A stretch of 64,000 nt of DNA, taken from contig OY760066.1 in the NCBI GenBank assembly GCA_963662985.1, positions 124,001 to 188,000 on the forward strand. The letters run 5' to 3'. A program made the translations under genes and the position numbers. The stretch is from G963662985 sp963662985 (GTDB lineage Bacteria; Chloroflexota; Anaerolineae; Anaerolineales; UBA11579). Shown piece by piece: positions 45,025 to 55,300 of the stretch. The stretch's first letter is position 1. Each line of letters starts with the position of its first letter. The notes beneath the pieces were generated by a model, which worked only from the letters and a program-made list of their open reading frames with translations, was not told the DNA's origin and ran no database searches.

Positions 45025-46016
45025 TCTTCACTACCATAGATATTGTTTAGAAAATCAAAATTTACAAATTGTTTAGCAAGGATTTGGTTGTCTATTAAAT
45101 CGATTTCATAAATATCATCAATAATTCCTTGCCATTTCTCATCAGACATCCATCCAATAGGATTTTCTCCATCATATATTAATGGAATCATTGAATAGAG
45201 CATTTCTTTCTGAATTTTTTCATCTTGTAAATCAGCATATTGCATAATAATTTCAAGGGATTCATCTGGATATGAAACTATAAAATTCATTCCTTTAATT
45301 GTTGCTCTCAGAAATCTTTCTATCAAATCTGGATTTTCTTCAATTAGAGATTGGTTGACTATAATACAGTCAGAATACCAATGTACTCCATAATCATCCG
45401 GCCAAAATTCATTTACTTCAATTCCTTCACGTACGATATCCAAATAAGACCCTACTGAAAAAGCTGGGTAGATATCCACTTCGCCAGAATAAAAGGTATC
45501 AAAATCCATATCAAAAGAAACTTCTTTTATGGAATCGATATCTAAATTAGTATTTTTTACCATTGCTAAAAACTGAGTTTCACCGGAAATATTTGTAATT
45601 GCAATTGATTTCCCGTTAAAATCTTGAATAGCGTTTATATTTGAATTTTGAAGAGTAACTAAAAGAAAGGGATTTTTTTGAAAGATAACAGAAATTACTT
45701 GAAGCGGACCTCCTTTGTCAAAAGCCGTGATTATTTCTTCAGGAGCAACAATTGAAAAATCAGCTTCATTAGCTAATAATCTTTCTACTCCATCAATACC
45801 TACTCCACCAGGGATTATATTGATATCGATATTTTCTTCTTTATAGAAACCTTTTTCTTTGGCAACATAGTAACCTGCAAATTGCGCTTGGTTTATCCAT
45901 TTCAGTTGGAGATTAACCTTATCACCTTTTTCACTTGTATTTATCTTAGTACAGGCAGATAGAGTTAATAGGGCGATTATATATATTAATGAAAATATTT
46001 CCCTTTTATGTTTCAT
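45021..46016 (-). CDS. NMT1/THI5-like substrate-binding lipoprotein
   Basis: About 331 residues. The signal peptide ends in the lipobox LLTLSAC. The mature part is an NMT1/THI5-like periplasmic-binding fold: VNLQLKWINQAQFAGYYVAK, GFYKEENIDINIIPGG, NEADFSIVAPEEII and GKSIAITNISGETQF. Such proteins bind thiamine-precursor-like pyrimidines or small sulfonates, but no transporter is linked. Instead it overlaps a sensor kinase by 4 bases, which suggests a signalling role for ligand capture. ATG at 46016 has AAAGGA upstream; the frame extends 2 codons to a TTG. A 24-base perfect inverted repeat lies just upstream of its SD. Confidence 0.9.
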   Translation of the reverse strand: MKHKREIFSLIYIIALLTLSACTKINTSEKGDKVNLQLKWINQAQFAGYYVAKEKGFYKEENIDINIIPGGVGIDGVERLLANEADFSIVAPEEIITAFDKGGPLQVISVIFQKNPFLLVTLQNSNINAIQDFNGKSIAITNISGETQFLAMVKNTNLDIDSIKEVSFDMDFDTFYSGEVDIYPAFSVGSYLDIVREGIEVNEFWPDDYGVHWYSDCIIVNQSLIEENPDLIERFLRATIKGMNFIVSYPDESLEIIMQYADLQDEKIQKEMLYSMIPLIYDGENPIGWMSDEKWQGIIDDIYEIDLIDNQILAKQFVNFDFLNNIYGSEE

Positions 46017-46029
46017 TATCAATTCCTTT

Positions 46030-46053
46030 AATTGAAATTTATTAATTTCAATT
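46030..46053. repeat. Perfect inverted repeat in the leader of the binding-protein/kinase operon
   Basis: AATTGAAATT (46030-46039) and AATTTCAATT (46044-46053) are perfect 10-base arms around a 4-base loop. They lie 14-37 bases before the ATG at 46016 and directly before its SD. It could be an operator or a weak leader hairpin limiting translation. It is AT-only except for the G:C pair, so a hairpin would be only moderately stable. Confidence 0.55.
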
Positions 46054-46165
46054 CTGAATTGGTTCCTTTGTTCTTTCTAGTGTTCAGGTTGAAACTTAGT
46101 TCTTATCGTTTAATTATACACCAACAAAGGTCATAATTTCGATTAACTATATCCAGTTTATGTGA

Positions 46166-48433
46166 TTATCTTTTTCTAGCATTTTTATTTCTATACATAT
46201 TTTTGTCAGCTTCTTTGAAGATTTGATCGATGGTTACTTCTTTATAACCAGTACTGAACCCGAGCGAGAGTGCTAGGTTATCATTAAATTCCTGATTATG
46301 AATTCTGACATTTTCCTCTATGCGTTGAAGTGCACTTTGAACAGATTCTTCATCTGTTTTAGGTAACAAGATGACAAATTCATCCCCACCTATTCTTACG
46401 ATTTTATCTTGATCTCTAAAACTTTTTTGAAGAATTTTTGCTGTATTTTTGATAGCTTGATCTCCATAAAAATGGCCGTGGCTATCATTTATTATTTTCA
46501 AATGATCGATGTCTGCGATGATGATGCTAACTGGTTTGTTATCGTCATTTTGGATATTTATTGATTCTTTTTCAAAAAATGCCCGATTATAGACCCCCGT
46601 TAGAGCATCATGATTGTTTTCATATGTAAGTTGTTCTTCATATTTTTTTTGTTCGGTGATGTCAATAAAAGATATGATGGCTCTATTTAAAGTGAAATGA
46701 TCTTCAGTGTAATCTAATAAAGTCCATCTTGTTGAAAGAACCAATCTTTCTCCGTTTTTCTTATTTACCACTAGTTCTTTTTCAGCAGTTTTTACTGAAT
46801 TTAGAATCAAATCTATAACTTGGGAAATTGATTCTTTTAGATTTTGCTTTAAGATAAATCTTGAATAATTTACGATAAATTTTTCTTTGTTTTCAATATT
46901 AAATAAGCGTAGATATGATTGATTGACACCAACTATTTCAATCATTTTCAGACATTTATAATAAAAATCTTTATTAAGAAGTTCCTCTAGATCTTGTTTT
47001 TTGTTCTCTTCAAAATAGTTCACTAATTTTGTAAATTCTATTTCCAGATATGGCGTGGGAGATTCATTAAATAATTTTGAATAGCGATTATTACTTTGTG
47101 CAATGATAGATTCTGTTGTTTTTCTGTCTATCGATAATGCAATTTGATTTGAAACAAATTCAAAAAATTCTTTGTCTTTTTGAGTAAAGTTCTTTTCTCC
47201 TAAGTATCTTTGCGTTGCAATCACACCTATTACTTTGTCATTTCTTTTTAAAGGGTGTCCAATATAATCTAAAGGAATTGTTTCTAACGGGATTATTTCT
47301 TTTGATTTTTGCATAGCATTAATTTGACTATATGATAAATAATAACTTTTTCCTGATTTAATGATGATATCGGTCAAATTATTTTCAAGCATTCTTGTAG
47401 GAGGATGTTTTTCGTATTTATTTGCAAAGAATACAAATTCAACTTGTTTTGTTGTTTTATGGTAAAGTGCGATGTAGAAATTCTCTACATTCATTGCTTC
47501 ACTTAAAATCTCATGTATTTGTTTATATAACTCATTTAAATTTTGAGTTGTTAAGGTTGCTTGAGAAATCTTATAGGTTGATGCCTGCATTTTATGGGTT
47601 TTTGCTAAATTGTCTAATTCGTTTTGAAGGCTGTCTAGATAGTTTTTAATTTGAAACATCATAGTGTTAAATGTATTGCCAAGGATCTCAAATTCATCGT
47701 TACTTTGAATCAATACTTTTTTATTGAAGATCCCTTGCTCAACTCTTTTTGTTGCTTTAAGCAAGGTTTCGATTGGAAGAGTGAGTTTTCTTGCGAAGAA
47801 AATATTTAATCCAATAAAAATTGGAAGAAAAGTTAAGATACTTATTATCAAGAAATATAATATGTTTTTCTGAGTATGGAGAATACTATCTGCATTAAAA
47901 ATTATCACTAGAAACCCTTCAAATTCTCCAAATTTATTATAAATTGGTGAGTATCCAGCTAATTGATGGGTTATTGGTTCATATGTTGTGTATTTTAGAT
48001 TTGAATGATCTTTGTTGTTGAGCTCAAGAATTTGGGTTTTTGTTTCTTGATTTACCTCAAATATATTTCCATATCTATCGTCATTAGGCATTGAAATTGT
48101 GTAAATAAATTGATTATTTTTTTCTGGTAGTATGATGAAGATATCTACTATTTTTGAACTACTATTTTGAATTAAATATAATTTTTCAGATATATTCCGA
48201 TAATATTCATTATAGCCATCTCCCTTTTCATTAAACAATGTGAGATAATCTCCATCGATTTGAGGGAGAGAAAAGTTCAACAAATCGACAAGATGGTCAT
48301 GAGAATTTGATATTTGTGTTTTTTTACTTTGATTATAGAAAAAAAATGAAAAAACTGAAATGATAATAATAAATAATATTGAATATACCAATATTATTTT
48401 ATTACTTATTTTCGAAGGGACTTTTTTTCTCAT
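46166..48433 (-). CDS. Membrane sensor with HAMP, GAF, PAS and GGDEF diguanylate cyclase domains
   Basis: 755 residues. TM1 is about 11-31, an external sensor to about 185, TM2 about 186-208, HAMP about 208-262, a GAF-like domain about 290-425 (VENFYIALYHKTTKQVEFVF), PAS about 440-590 and GGDEF from about 600. The cyclase has DALTGVYNRAFF, SIIIADIDHLKIINDSHGH, inhibitory site RDQD and the active signature RIGGDEFVILLP. It would make c-di-GMP in response to external and cytoplasmic cues. SD GAGGA precedes the start. It is the last gene of the leftward operon starting with the hybrid kinase at 56257. Confidence 0.93.
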   Translation of the reverse strand: MRKKVPSKISNKIILVYSILFIIIISVFSFFFYNQSKKTQISNSHDHLVDLLNFSLPQIDGDYLTLFNEKGDGYNEYYRNISEKLYLIQNSSSKIVDIFIILPEKNNQFIYTISMPNDDRYGNIFEVNQETKTQILELNNKDHSNLKYTTYEPITHQLAGYSPIYNKFGEFEGFLVIIFNADSILHTQKNILYFLIISILTFLPIFIGLNIFFARKLTLPIETLLKATKRVEQGIFNKKVLIQSNDEFEILGNTFNTMMFQIKNYLDSLQNELDNLAKTHKMQASTYKISQATLTTQNLNELYKQIHEILSEAMNVENFYIALYHKTTKQVEFVFFANKYEKHPPTRMLENNLTDIIIKSGKSYYLSYSQINAMQKSKEIIPLETIPLDYIGHPLKRNDKVIGVIATQRYLGEKNFTQKDKEFFEFVSNQIALSIDRKTTESIIAQSNNRYSKLFNESPTPYLEIEFTKLVNYFEENKKQDLEELLNKDFYYKCLKMIEIVGVNQSYLRLFNIENKEKFIVNYSRFILKQNLKESISQVIDLILNSVKTAEKELVVNKKNGERLVLSTRWTLLDYTEDHFTLNRAIISFIDITEQKKYEEQLTYENNHDALTGVYNRAFFEKESINIQNDDNKPVSIIIADIDHLKIINDSHGHFYGDQAIKNTAKILQKSFRDQDKIVRIGGDEFVILLPKTDEESVQSALQRIEENVRIHNQEFNDNLALSLGFSTGYKEVTIDQIFKEADKNMYRNKNARKR

Positions 48434-48459
48434 TTTTTCCTCAAATTTGTATTTGGGTT

Positions 48460-49275
48460 TTATTTCTCATTAAAAAATGGAATCGTTTTATAAATATTGT
48501 TTTTCTCAAGAGCAGTGTTAATTCTATCTAATAACTGTTGGTTAGATTTGTTCACAGCAATACCAAGACCTACATTATTGATAAAAATGACGTTATCATT
48601 TTGATCTCTAACAATTGCTAAGTTATTAAATGTCTCTGAGATTAGGTATTCTGAATTAATATAATCATTAAAAATAACATCAACTCTTCCTATACCAAGA
48701 TCAAGAAATGAGCTTTTTGTATCTTTATATTCCATTAATGAAAATTTGTAACCTTCTGTAAGCAACTTTTGAGTGTAATCAAATCCAGTCGCACCAATTT
48801 TTACACCAACATTTTTATTATTAATTTGTGAAATTCGATTCATTTGCGTTTTGTTTGGATCTATGACCATTACTAAACCAGTGTTGAGATAAGGTTCGGA
48901 AAAGCTCACTATATTTTGCCGTTCAGGAGTTATGTGAATTGCTGCAATGATGATATCTACATTGTTGTTTTCTAAAGCAGGAATGAGATTTGCAAAGGGC
49001 ATTTCAATAAACTCAACTTCATCCCCCAAATTCTCTGAGATTGCTTGCATCAATTGAATATCATATCCAGATAACTGTCCATTTTCATTAAAGTAGACAA
49101 AGGGTTCTGTGATAGCCGTTCCTACGAGAAGTGGTCTTTTTACATTTTCTGGTTCTGAAATTGATGTGTCATTTAACTCTATATTATTTTTGTTATTAAA
49201 CTGCCATGCAAGAAGTAATGCTACAAGGATCAGAATTAGAATGATTAAAATTATATTTTTTTTATTTTTATTCAT
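48460..49275 (-). CDS. Periplasmic amino-acid-binding-like protein (SBP family 3)
   Basis: 271 residues with an N-terminal hydrophobic signal or anchor segment (about 5-26) and no lipobox. The rest is a family 3 solute-binding fold: VGTAITEPFVYFNENGQLSG, YDIQLMQAISENLGDEVEFI, DIIAAIHITPERQNIVSFS and NNVGLGIAVNKSNQQLLDRI. These bind polar amino acids or opines. No permease or ATPase gene is nearby. It overlaps the upstream sensor gene by 4 bases and precedes the membrane cyclase by 26 bases, so it is likely a ligand-sensing accessory of a signalling operon rather than part of an importer. Confidence 0.9.
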   Translation of the reverse strand: MNKNKKNIILIILILILVALLLAWQFNNKNNIELNDTSISEPENVKRPLLVGTAITEPFVYFNENGQLSGYDIQLMQAISENLGDEVEFIEMPFANLIPALENNNVDIIIAAIHITPERQNIVSFSEPYLNTGLVMVIDPNKTQMNRISQINNKNVGVKIGATGFDYTQKLLTEGYKFSLMEYKDTKSSFLDLGIGRVDVIFNDYINSEYLISETFNNLAIVRDQNDNVIFINNVGLGIAVNKSNQQLLDRINTALEKNNIYKTIPFFNEK

Positions 49276-51275
49276 ATCTTCCTAGTTTCATTTTTTTGCA
49301 ATAAATTTTTCAAAATTGATATTAAAAGATTAAACACTCTCCACCAATCCAGTGTTGGTTCAAATTTCTCTGGTACGATTAATAATAAATATTCAGATGA
49401 TGTTTCATTGGCGATTATCTTTGAAGAAATTCCTATCCTATTGGACATATTTAATATTGTTTTAATTTCGTTTGAATTTAAAAATAAAACATCATCCTTT
49501 ATTTGTTTTGAAACAAATATGCTTGAAGATTCAAATTTTTCTTTTGAATATTTGAAATTTGCAATAATTTCATCAATTTTATTTGTATTATGATTATATT
49601 TTATATAAGCCGCTTGATCACAATCTAAAAACAATTTTATAAATTCAGAAATTTCAGTATTAATCTCCGAATAGTATTCAGTTTTATTGATTGCTATAAT
49701 GTGATTTATGATTTCTTGATAATTTGAGATCTTTTGAGCAATACGATGTATTGTGCTGTTATCTGCTAAATTTATAATTAACCCTGCATTGTTTTGATTG
49801 TGAATAACCTCTTTTGCTTTATATGATATATAGATTTCACCTTTCGTCGGATGTGAATAAATAAAACTTTTGCCAATTTCATCAGAAGCAGAAGAGTAAG
49901 ATAATAAATAGTTTAAATTATTTATATCAATATTCGGCTGCATCATTTTTACAATTTCGCTAAAATCTCTATTTTCTAATTCATAACTTTCAAATCCTAA
50001 AATTCTTATTGCACTTTCATTTAAATATTGAATTTTATTTTCGTTATTGACAATGATCACTCCTTCAAACATTGAGTCAATATAGTGTTTCTTTAAGGAA
50101 AGTGCTTTTTCAAGCTGTGATAATGTATTTTTTCTCTCTTTATTTATAATTATTAAATAGACAATCCAAGCTGTTAAGAGAATTAGCATTAGGAGAAATA
50201 TTATTATTTCATTGATATATTGAGTAAAGATTGTAATAGGCTGATTTATGAATATTGAGTCTTTTGGAAGTTGATTCTTCGAGATGTTAAATCTTTCGAG
50301 TTGATTATAATCAAAAATATATTGATTTGGACTATTTTCAATAATTGCAATAGTCGAAATTGGCGTTCCATTGAAGATTTTTATGGTTAATTGCGCAGCT
50401 AATTCAGCTTGTTTATTTTGACTAACAACTTTTCCACCTAATATACCCATTCCAATGCCATGTTTCCATAGATGAAAAATTGGTATATTAGAATATTGAT
50501 AAATATTTTTTAGAGATTCTGTAAAACTAAGGCTATTATTTTCTTTATCACGTAAAGCAGAGATTAACAATAAACTTTTGTTGTCATCCATTGTTATTTT
50601 ATTAATCTCTTCATAGAATTCTTCATAAGTGTAATATGACAAGTCAATGTAAGATAAGGTTATATTTGGATATTTTTTTTGAAAATTTAGGAAATTTTCT
50701 AAATCTATCTTACTTGTTGTTGTGTTATCCGATATTGCAATTATTTCTTTTGTATTTGGGTATATATCTAAGATCACATCAATAGTATCTTTAATTGATA
50801 ATTCTTCTACTATACCTGTGACATTTGGATTTAGGTTTAATTCGTTTGCTAGTTTTTTGTCATTAAGACCAAAGAAAATAACTGGTTTATTCTTAAAAAA
50901 CTCATTGTAATATTTTAAAACAAAATTTAATGCATTATCGTCGGCAGTTAATATAATATCGTATTGAGCAATAATATCTCTTTTGATTGTAAGTTCCTGA
51001 TAAAAGAGATTTTCCATTTGTTCTGCTGGAAAACGTTTGGTATCCATAAACATATATGAAAATTCTATTTGATATTTTCCAAACACATCTTTTAATCCTT
51101 GTAGCTGATCATCAAATGTTATAAATTCTGAACTATATGAGCTGATAAATAAAATTTGGGGAGTATTATCTAATGTTATTGTTGATACAGTTTTATCTTT
51201 TGTTAAATTTAAAAATAACATGATAAATAAAAGAACCCCTGTAATTATCAAGAAAATTCTTGTTATTAATTTCAT
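49272..51275 (-). CDS. Membrane sensor: ABC-substrate-binding-like domain, TM, PAS, no recognised output
   Basis: 667 residues. An N-terminal signal helix (about 5-24) precedes an external domain (about 35-335) resembling the ABC-transporter substrate-binding family found in sensor kinases: TPQILFISSYSSEFITFDDQ, ITADDNALNFVLKYY and PVIFFGLNDKKLANELNLNP. TM is about 350-377, and PAS about 395-505 (MFEGVIIVNNENKIQYLNES). The last 150 residues resemble a GAF-like module, but no HisKA, HATPase, GGDEF or HD domain can be seen. It must signal through a partner such as the hybrid kinase or cyclase in the same operon. Overlaps the next gene by 4 bases. Confidence 0.75.
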   Translation of the reverse strand: MKLITRIFLIITGVLLFIMLFLNLTKDKTVSTITLDNTPQILFISSYSSEFITFDDQLQGLKDVFGKYQIEFSYMFMDTKRFPAEQMENLFYQELTIKRDIIAQYDIILTADDNALNFVLKYYNEFFKNKPVIFFGLNDKKLANELNLNPNVTGIVEELSIKDTIDVILDIYPNTKEIIAISDNTTTSKIDLENFLNFQKKYPNITLSYIDLSYYTYEEFYEEINKITMDDNKSLLLISALRDKENNSLSFTESLKNIYQYSNIPIFHLWKHGIGMGILGGKVVSQNKQAELAAQLTIKIFNGTPISTIAIIENSPNQYIFDYNQLERFNISKNQLPKDSIFINQPITIFTQYINEIIIFLLMLILLTAWIVYLIIINKERKNTLSQLEKALSLKKHYIDSMFEGVIIVNNENKIQYLNESAIRILGFESYELENRDFSEIVKMMQPNIDINNLNYLLSYSSASDEIGKSFIYSHPTKGEIYISYKAKEVIHNQNNAGLIINLADNSTIHRIAQKISNYQEIINHIIAINKTEYYSEINTEISEFIKLFLDCDQAAYIKYNHNTNKIDEIIANFKYSKEKFESSSIFVSKQIKDDVLFLNSNEIKTILNMSNRIGISSKIIANETSSEYLLLIVPEKFEPTLDWWRVFNLLISILKNLLQKNETRKI

Positions 51276-51307
51276 ATATACCTTCTATAGTTTTTGGTTA
51301 CAGAAAA

Positions 51308-52378
51308 TTATTTATAGATATCGTCGAATTTTTTATGAATTTTCTTGAAAACTTTGATGATGTTTGGATCAAAATGCGTTCCAATATCTTTAATTATTAA
51401 TTCTATTGATTTATTATGTGAATATGCTTGTTTGTATACTCTTTCATTTCGTAAGGTGTCATAAGCATCAGCAACTGCTAAGATACGTGATTCTAGTGGA
51501 ATATCTTCACCTTTTAAACCATTCGGATAACCTGATCCATCCCATTTTTCATGATGTGTAAGTGCTAATTTTATTCCAGCTGAGACATATTTATTTTCAG
51601 GGTATTTTTCTTTCGCCTTTAATAGACTTTTTGCACCAATAATAGTGTGTGATTTCATTATCTCAAATTCTTCTGGGGTTAATTTATCAGGTTTTAAGAG
51701 AATTTTATCTTCAATTCCTACTTTCCCCACATCATGTAGCGCTGCTGTGTAATAAAATATTTTGATAAATTCATCAGTAATGATGTGTTTAAATTCTTCT
51801 TCTTTGGCTAATTCGCGGGCTAAAATGAGGCAGAGTTCTTGAACATTTTCAATATGCTTGCCGGTGTTATTATCTCTGGTTTCTGCTAAATTTGCTAAAG
51901 CAACAATAGCAGCCATTTGTGAATCTGCAATTTCTTTAACTTGTGTTGCGACTCTTCTATTAAGTTCTCTGTTTATTTGAAGCAATTCTTCTTGAAGATT
52001 TTTGATTTTTAGATGTGTTTTAATTCGTGCTAAAACTTCTGCAAAGTTAAATGGTTTGGTGATATAGTCTACTCCACCAGCCTCAAACGCTGTAATTTTA
52101 TCTTCAATTTGCACCATTGCGGTTAAGAATATCACAGGAATATTTTTTAGCTTTTGATTTGATTTAAAAAGCTTACAAACGTCTATGCCATTCATATTGG
52201 GCATATTAATATCTAATAAAACCAAATCTGGCGGATTTAATTCTGCAGCTTGAATTGCCATGTTCCCAGAGGGGAATGCATAAACTTTATAGTTATTTTC
52301 AAAGAGTAATAATTCTAAGATCTTAAGATTCTCAGGTGTGTCATCAATTATCATAATCTTTGGTTTTTCATCTATCAT
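51308..52378 (-). CDS. Response regulator with HD-GYP c-di-GMP phosphodiesterase domain
   Basis: 356 residues. The receiver (1-125) is intact: KIMIIDDTPENLKIL, phospho-acceptor Asp in LVLLDINMPNMNG, FLTAM and YITKPF. A coiled linker leads into HD-GYP with HDVGKVGIEDKILLK, KSHTIIGAKSLL, LTHHEKWDGSGYPNGLKGED and RILAVADAYDTL. All metal-binding His/Asp residues and the GYP motif are present, so c-di-GMP (or related dinucleotide) hydrolysis is expected. Its ATG immediately follows the stop of the hybrid kinase gene, marking it as the likely output of that kinase. Confidence 0.94.
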   Translation of the reverse strand: MIDEKPKIMIIDDTPENLKILELLLFENNYKVYAFPSGNMAIQAAELNPPDLVLLDINMPNMNGIDVCKLFKSNQKLKNIPVIFLTAMVQIEDKITAFEAGGVDYITKPFNFAEVLARIKTHLKIKNLQEELLQINRELNRRVATQVKEIADSQMAAIVALANLAETRDNNTGKHIENVQELCLILARELAKEEEFKHIITDEFIKIFYYTAALHDVGKVGIEDKILLKPDKLTPEEFEIMKSHTIIGAKSLLKAKEKYPENKYVSAGIKLALTHHEKWDGSGYPNGLKGEDIPLESRILAVADAYDTLRNERVYKQAYSHNKSIELIIKDIGTHFDPNIIKVFKKIHKKFDDIYK

Positions 52379-55300
52379 TTAATACCTGCCTTCAAGTAAA
52401 TCTAAAAGACCCTGATAATTATATTCATCAATGTAAGATATAAATATTTCTTTTAATTCTGAAAGTTTATTATCTAACATATCAATTAATTCTCGGATTT
52501 TTTCTATATCTCCTTGTTGAATGTTCTCTATTATGTTTTGTTTCCAAAGTTTAGGTAATTTATCAATTAGTTCTTTGTTAATCTTGTGTTGTTTTTCAAT
52601 TCTTTTTAGATTTGGATTGTTATTAAAATATTCGTATTCGATATTTAAATTCTCTTTTAAGATCAAAAATATTTTTTCGATATCGTATGGTTTTAACAAA
52701 ATACCGTTTGTCTTTGATTCTTTAATTTTAATTGAAAGTTCTTCATCAAAGATAGTAGCAGAGATTAAATAAATAGGGATTTCATTGTTAAATTGATCTT
52801 CTCTAATATTTTTGATAAATTTAAACGCATTGTCAAACGGTGCTTTTATTCCTAAAAACACAAAGTCTGGTTTTTGAAGGTTAAATTCTTGGATGGCTTT
52901 TCTCATATCTGTTGTTGAAAGTACTTTGAATCCAACGTTCTTTAATTGTGTCGAGAGTAAGGTTAGGTTGGACTTGTCTTCATCAATAATTAACACCTGA
53001 GGGGATATTTGGTTTTGTTTAATGGACTTTACATAACCGAAGCCATTATCTTGTATGTGGGGTTCTATCTCTGAAATTTTGTTAATGAATGAGAATTCGA
53101 ATTCTGAACCTTGATTTGGTTCGCTCATAATTAAAATCACATCACCATGCATTATTTGAGCATATTGCCGGCTAATCGCCATACCTAACCCAGACCCTGA
53201 TTTTTTGTTGATGTCATTCTCTCCTTGTTCAAAATATTCAAAGACCTTATCACGATCATTTTGATTGATACCAATCCCTGTGTCTTTTACAATAATTGAA
53301 ACAAAGATATCGTTTATGTTGATTTTTTCATATTTGATAATAATTTCTATATTGCCTTCTGATGTAAATTTTATTGCATTTGACATCAGATTTGCGATAA
53401 CTTGTTTGATCTTTTGCTTATCACCGTAAAGAAATCTTGGAAAATCATCCTGGATGTTTATATTAAAATTAATTCCTTTTTTGCTGATTCGATAGGAAAA
53501 CATGTTTTTTATCTCGGATAACATCATACAGAAATCATAGATATTTTCTTCAATTTTCATTATTCCTGATTCTATTTTTGATAAATCTAATATGTCGTTG
53601 ATCAGGGATAATAACATTTCTCCACTTCGATTTATAATCTCTAGTGATTCCTTATGGTGTTGATTTAGATTATCGTCTCTTTTTAACATTTGAGCGTAAC
53701 CTAAAATTGCATTCATGGGGGTGCGAATCTCATGTGACATATTTGCTAGAAACTGTGTTTTTGCTTGAGTAGCTGAAACAGCTATATCTCTTGCTTTTGC
53801 TAATTCATATTCAATTTTCTTTAGTTCACTGATATCAATTAACCAACCTTTTATACTTTCTTTCCCTTTATAAATTGTTTTATAGAAATATGAGAGTGTA
53901 TGAATCGTTTCTCCATTTTGCCCAACAATTTCAAGGTCAAAATTTGTGAATTGGTCTTTTGTTTTTAATTCATTCTTTAGGTATTTTCGGTCTTCGATGT
54001 TTTTATATAATTTTTCAGCGTTATCTCCAATTGAGAGACCTGTCATATGTTGAAAAGTATTATTGAAGAATGCCAATTTATTATCTGTTGAAATCGCAAA
54101 TGCAATGGGGCTTGAGTTAAGAATTTCTTCTAACTTCTGTTGTTCTTCATTTAATTCTATCTCTAGTTTCTTGGTTTTTGTTATATCCCAAGATAAACCT
54201 AAGATCCTTTCTGGTTTATTGTATGTACCAAGTATAGGATGTCCAAAAACATGAATATATTTTTTCTGTCCTGTTGCTGTTTGAATTTCAAAATCATTAT
54301 TAAAATCTTTATAAGTTTTAATACAATTACTTATTTGATCTAATAATCTGTCTTTATCTTTAAAAAGAATTTTATCTTTTAAGTCGTGAGGTATTGATAT
54401 CTTTTCGTTTGTTGGAATATCAAAGATTTGATACATTATTTCATCCCAACTCATTTTTTTATCTTTTATATCCCATTCCCAAAGCCCAATTTCTGCTGAA
54501 TATTTTGCTAGCTCAAATCTATTTTGGAGTTGTGATAAATCATTGCCACTTTTTATTATTTTTTCTGTAAGTGATATATTCAATTTTTTAATTCTGTCAT
54601 TAGAAATAATATTTTCTATTTTTTCACTGACAATGATTGAAATGTTATTTAATAATTCTTTTTCTTCTTCTAAAAAGAAGGAGGGATTATTAAATATTTT
54701 CTGATTTACATAACTAATTTCGATAAATCCTTCAGGAATATTATCTATAATCAACTCACTATTAATCTTGCAATTTGAGTTTGTATAATTTGAAGATCTA
54801 TAGTCTTGGCCTTTATATCTGATCTTTACAGCTGTGTTTGATGGATATTGCCAACCACTGGGAATAATCTCAATCATTTTAGTAATAATATTTTTTATAT
54901 CATTTTCTTTTTGAATTAGTTTTGAAATATCTCGAAGACATTGTAGTTCATTTATGCGTTTATTCATTTTGATGAGCAAATCATCTTGATGTGCTTCAAT
55001 ACTTTTTCTTAGTCCAATGTTTTGAAAAAATCCAATATAATATTCTGTATTTTGTAGCTCATCAAATTGTGCGATTAATAAAACTTCTACGGGGATACGG
55101 CTTTCATTTTTATGAATATATTCTTTTTCATATTTTATAGAAATTTTATCTGGTGATAATAAGCTGAGCATATCAAGTTCATCATCTAAATATTCGCTCG
55201 GAGTTAGGTCTATCCAGCTCATATTTTCAATTTCTGATTTTGTGTATCCTACTAATTCACAATATTTTTTGTTAGGATTAAATAACCTTTGATCATGGGT

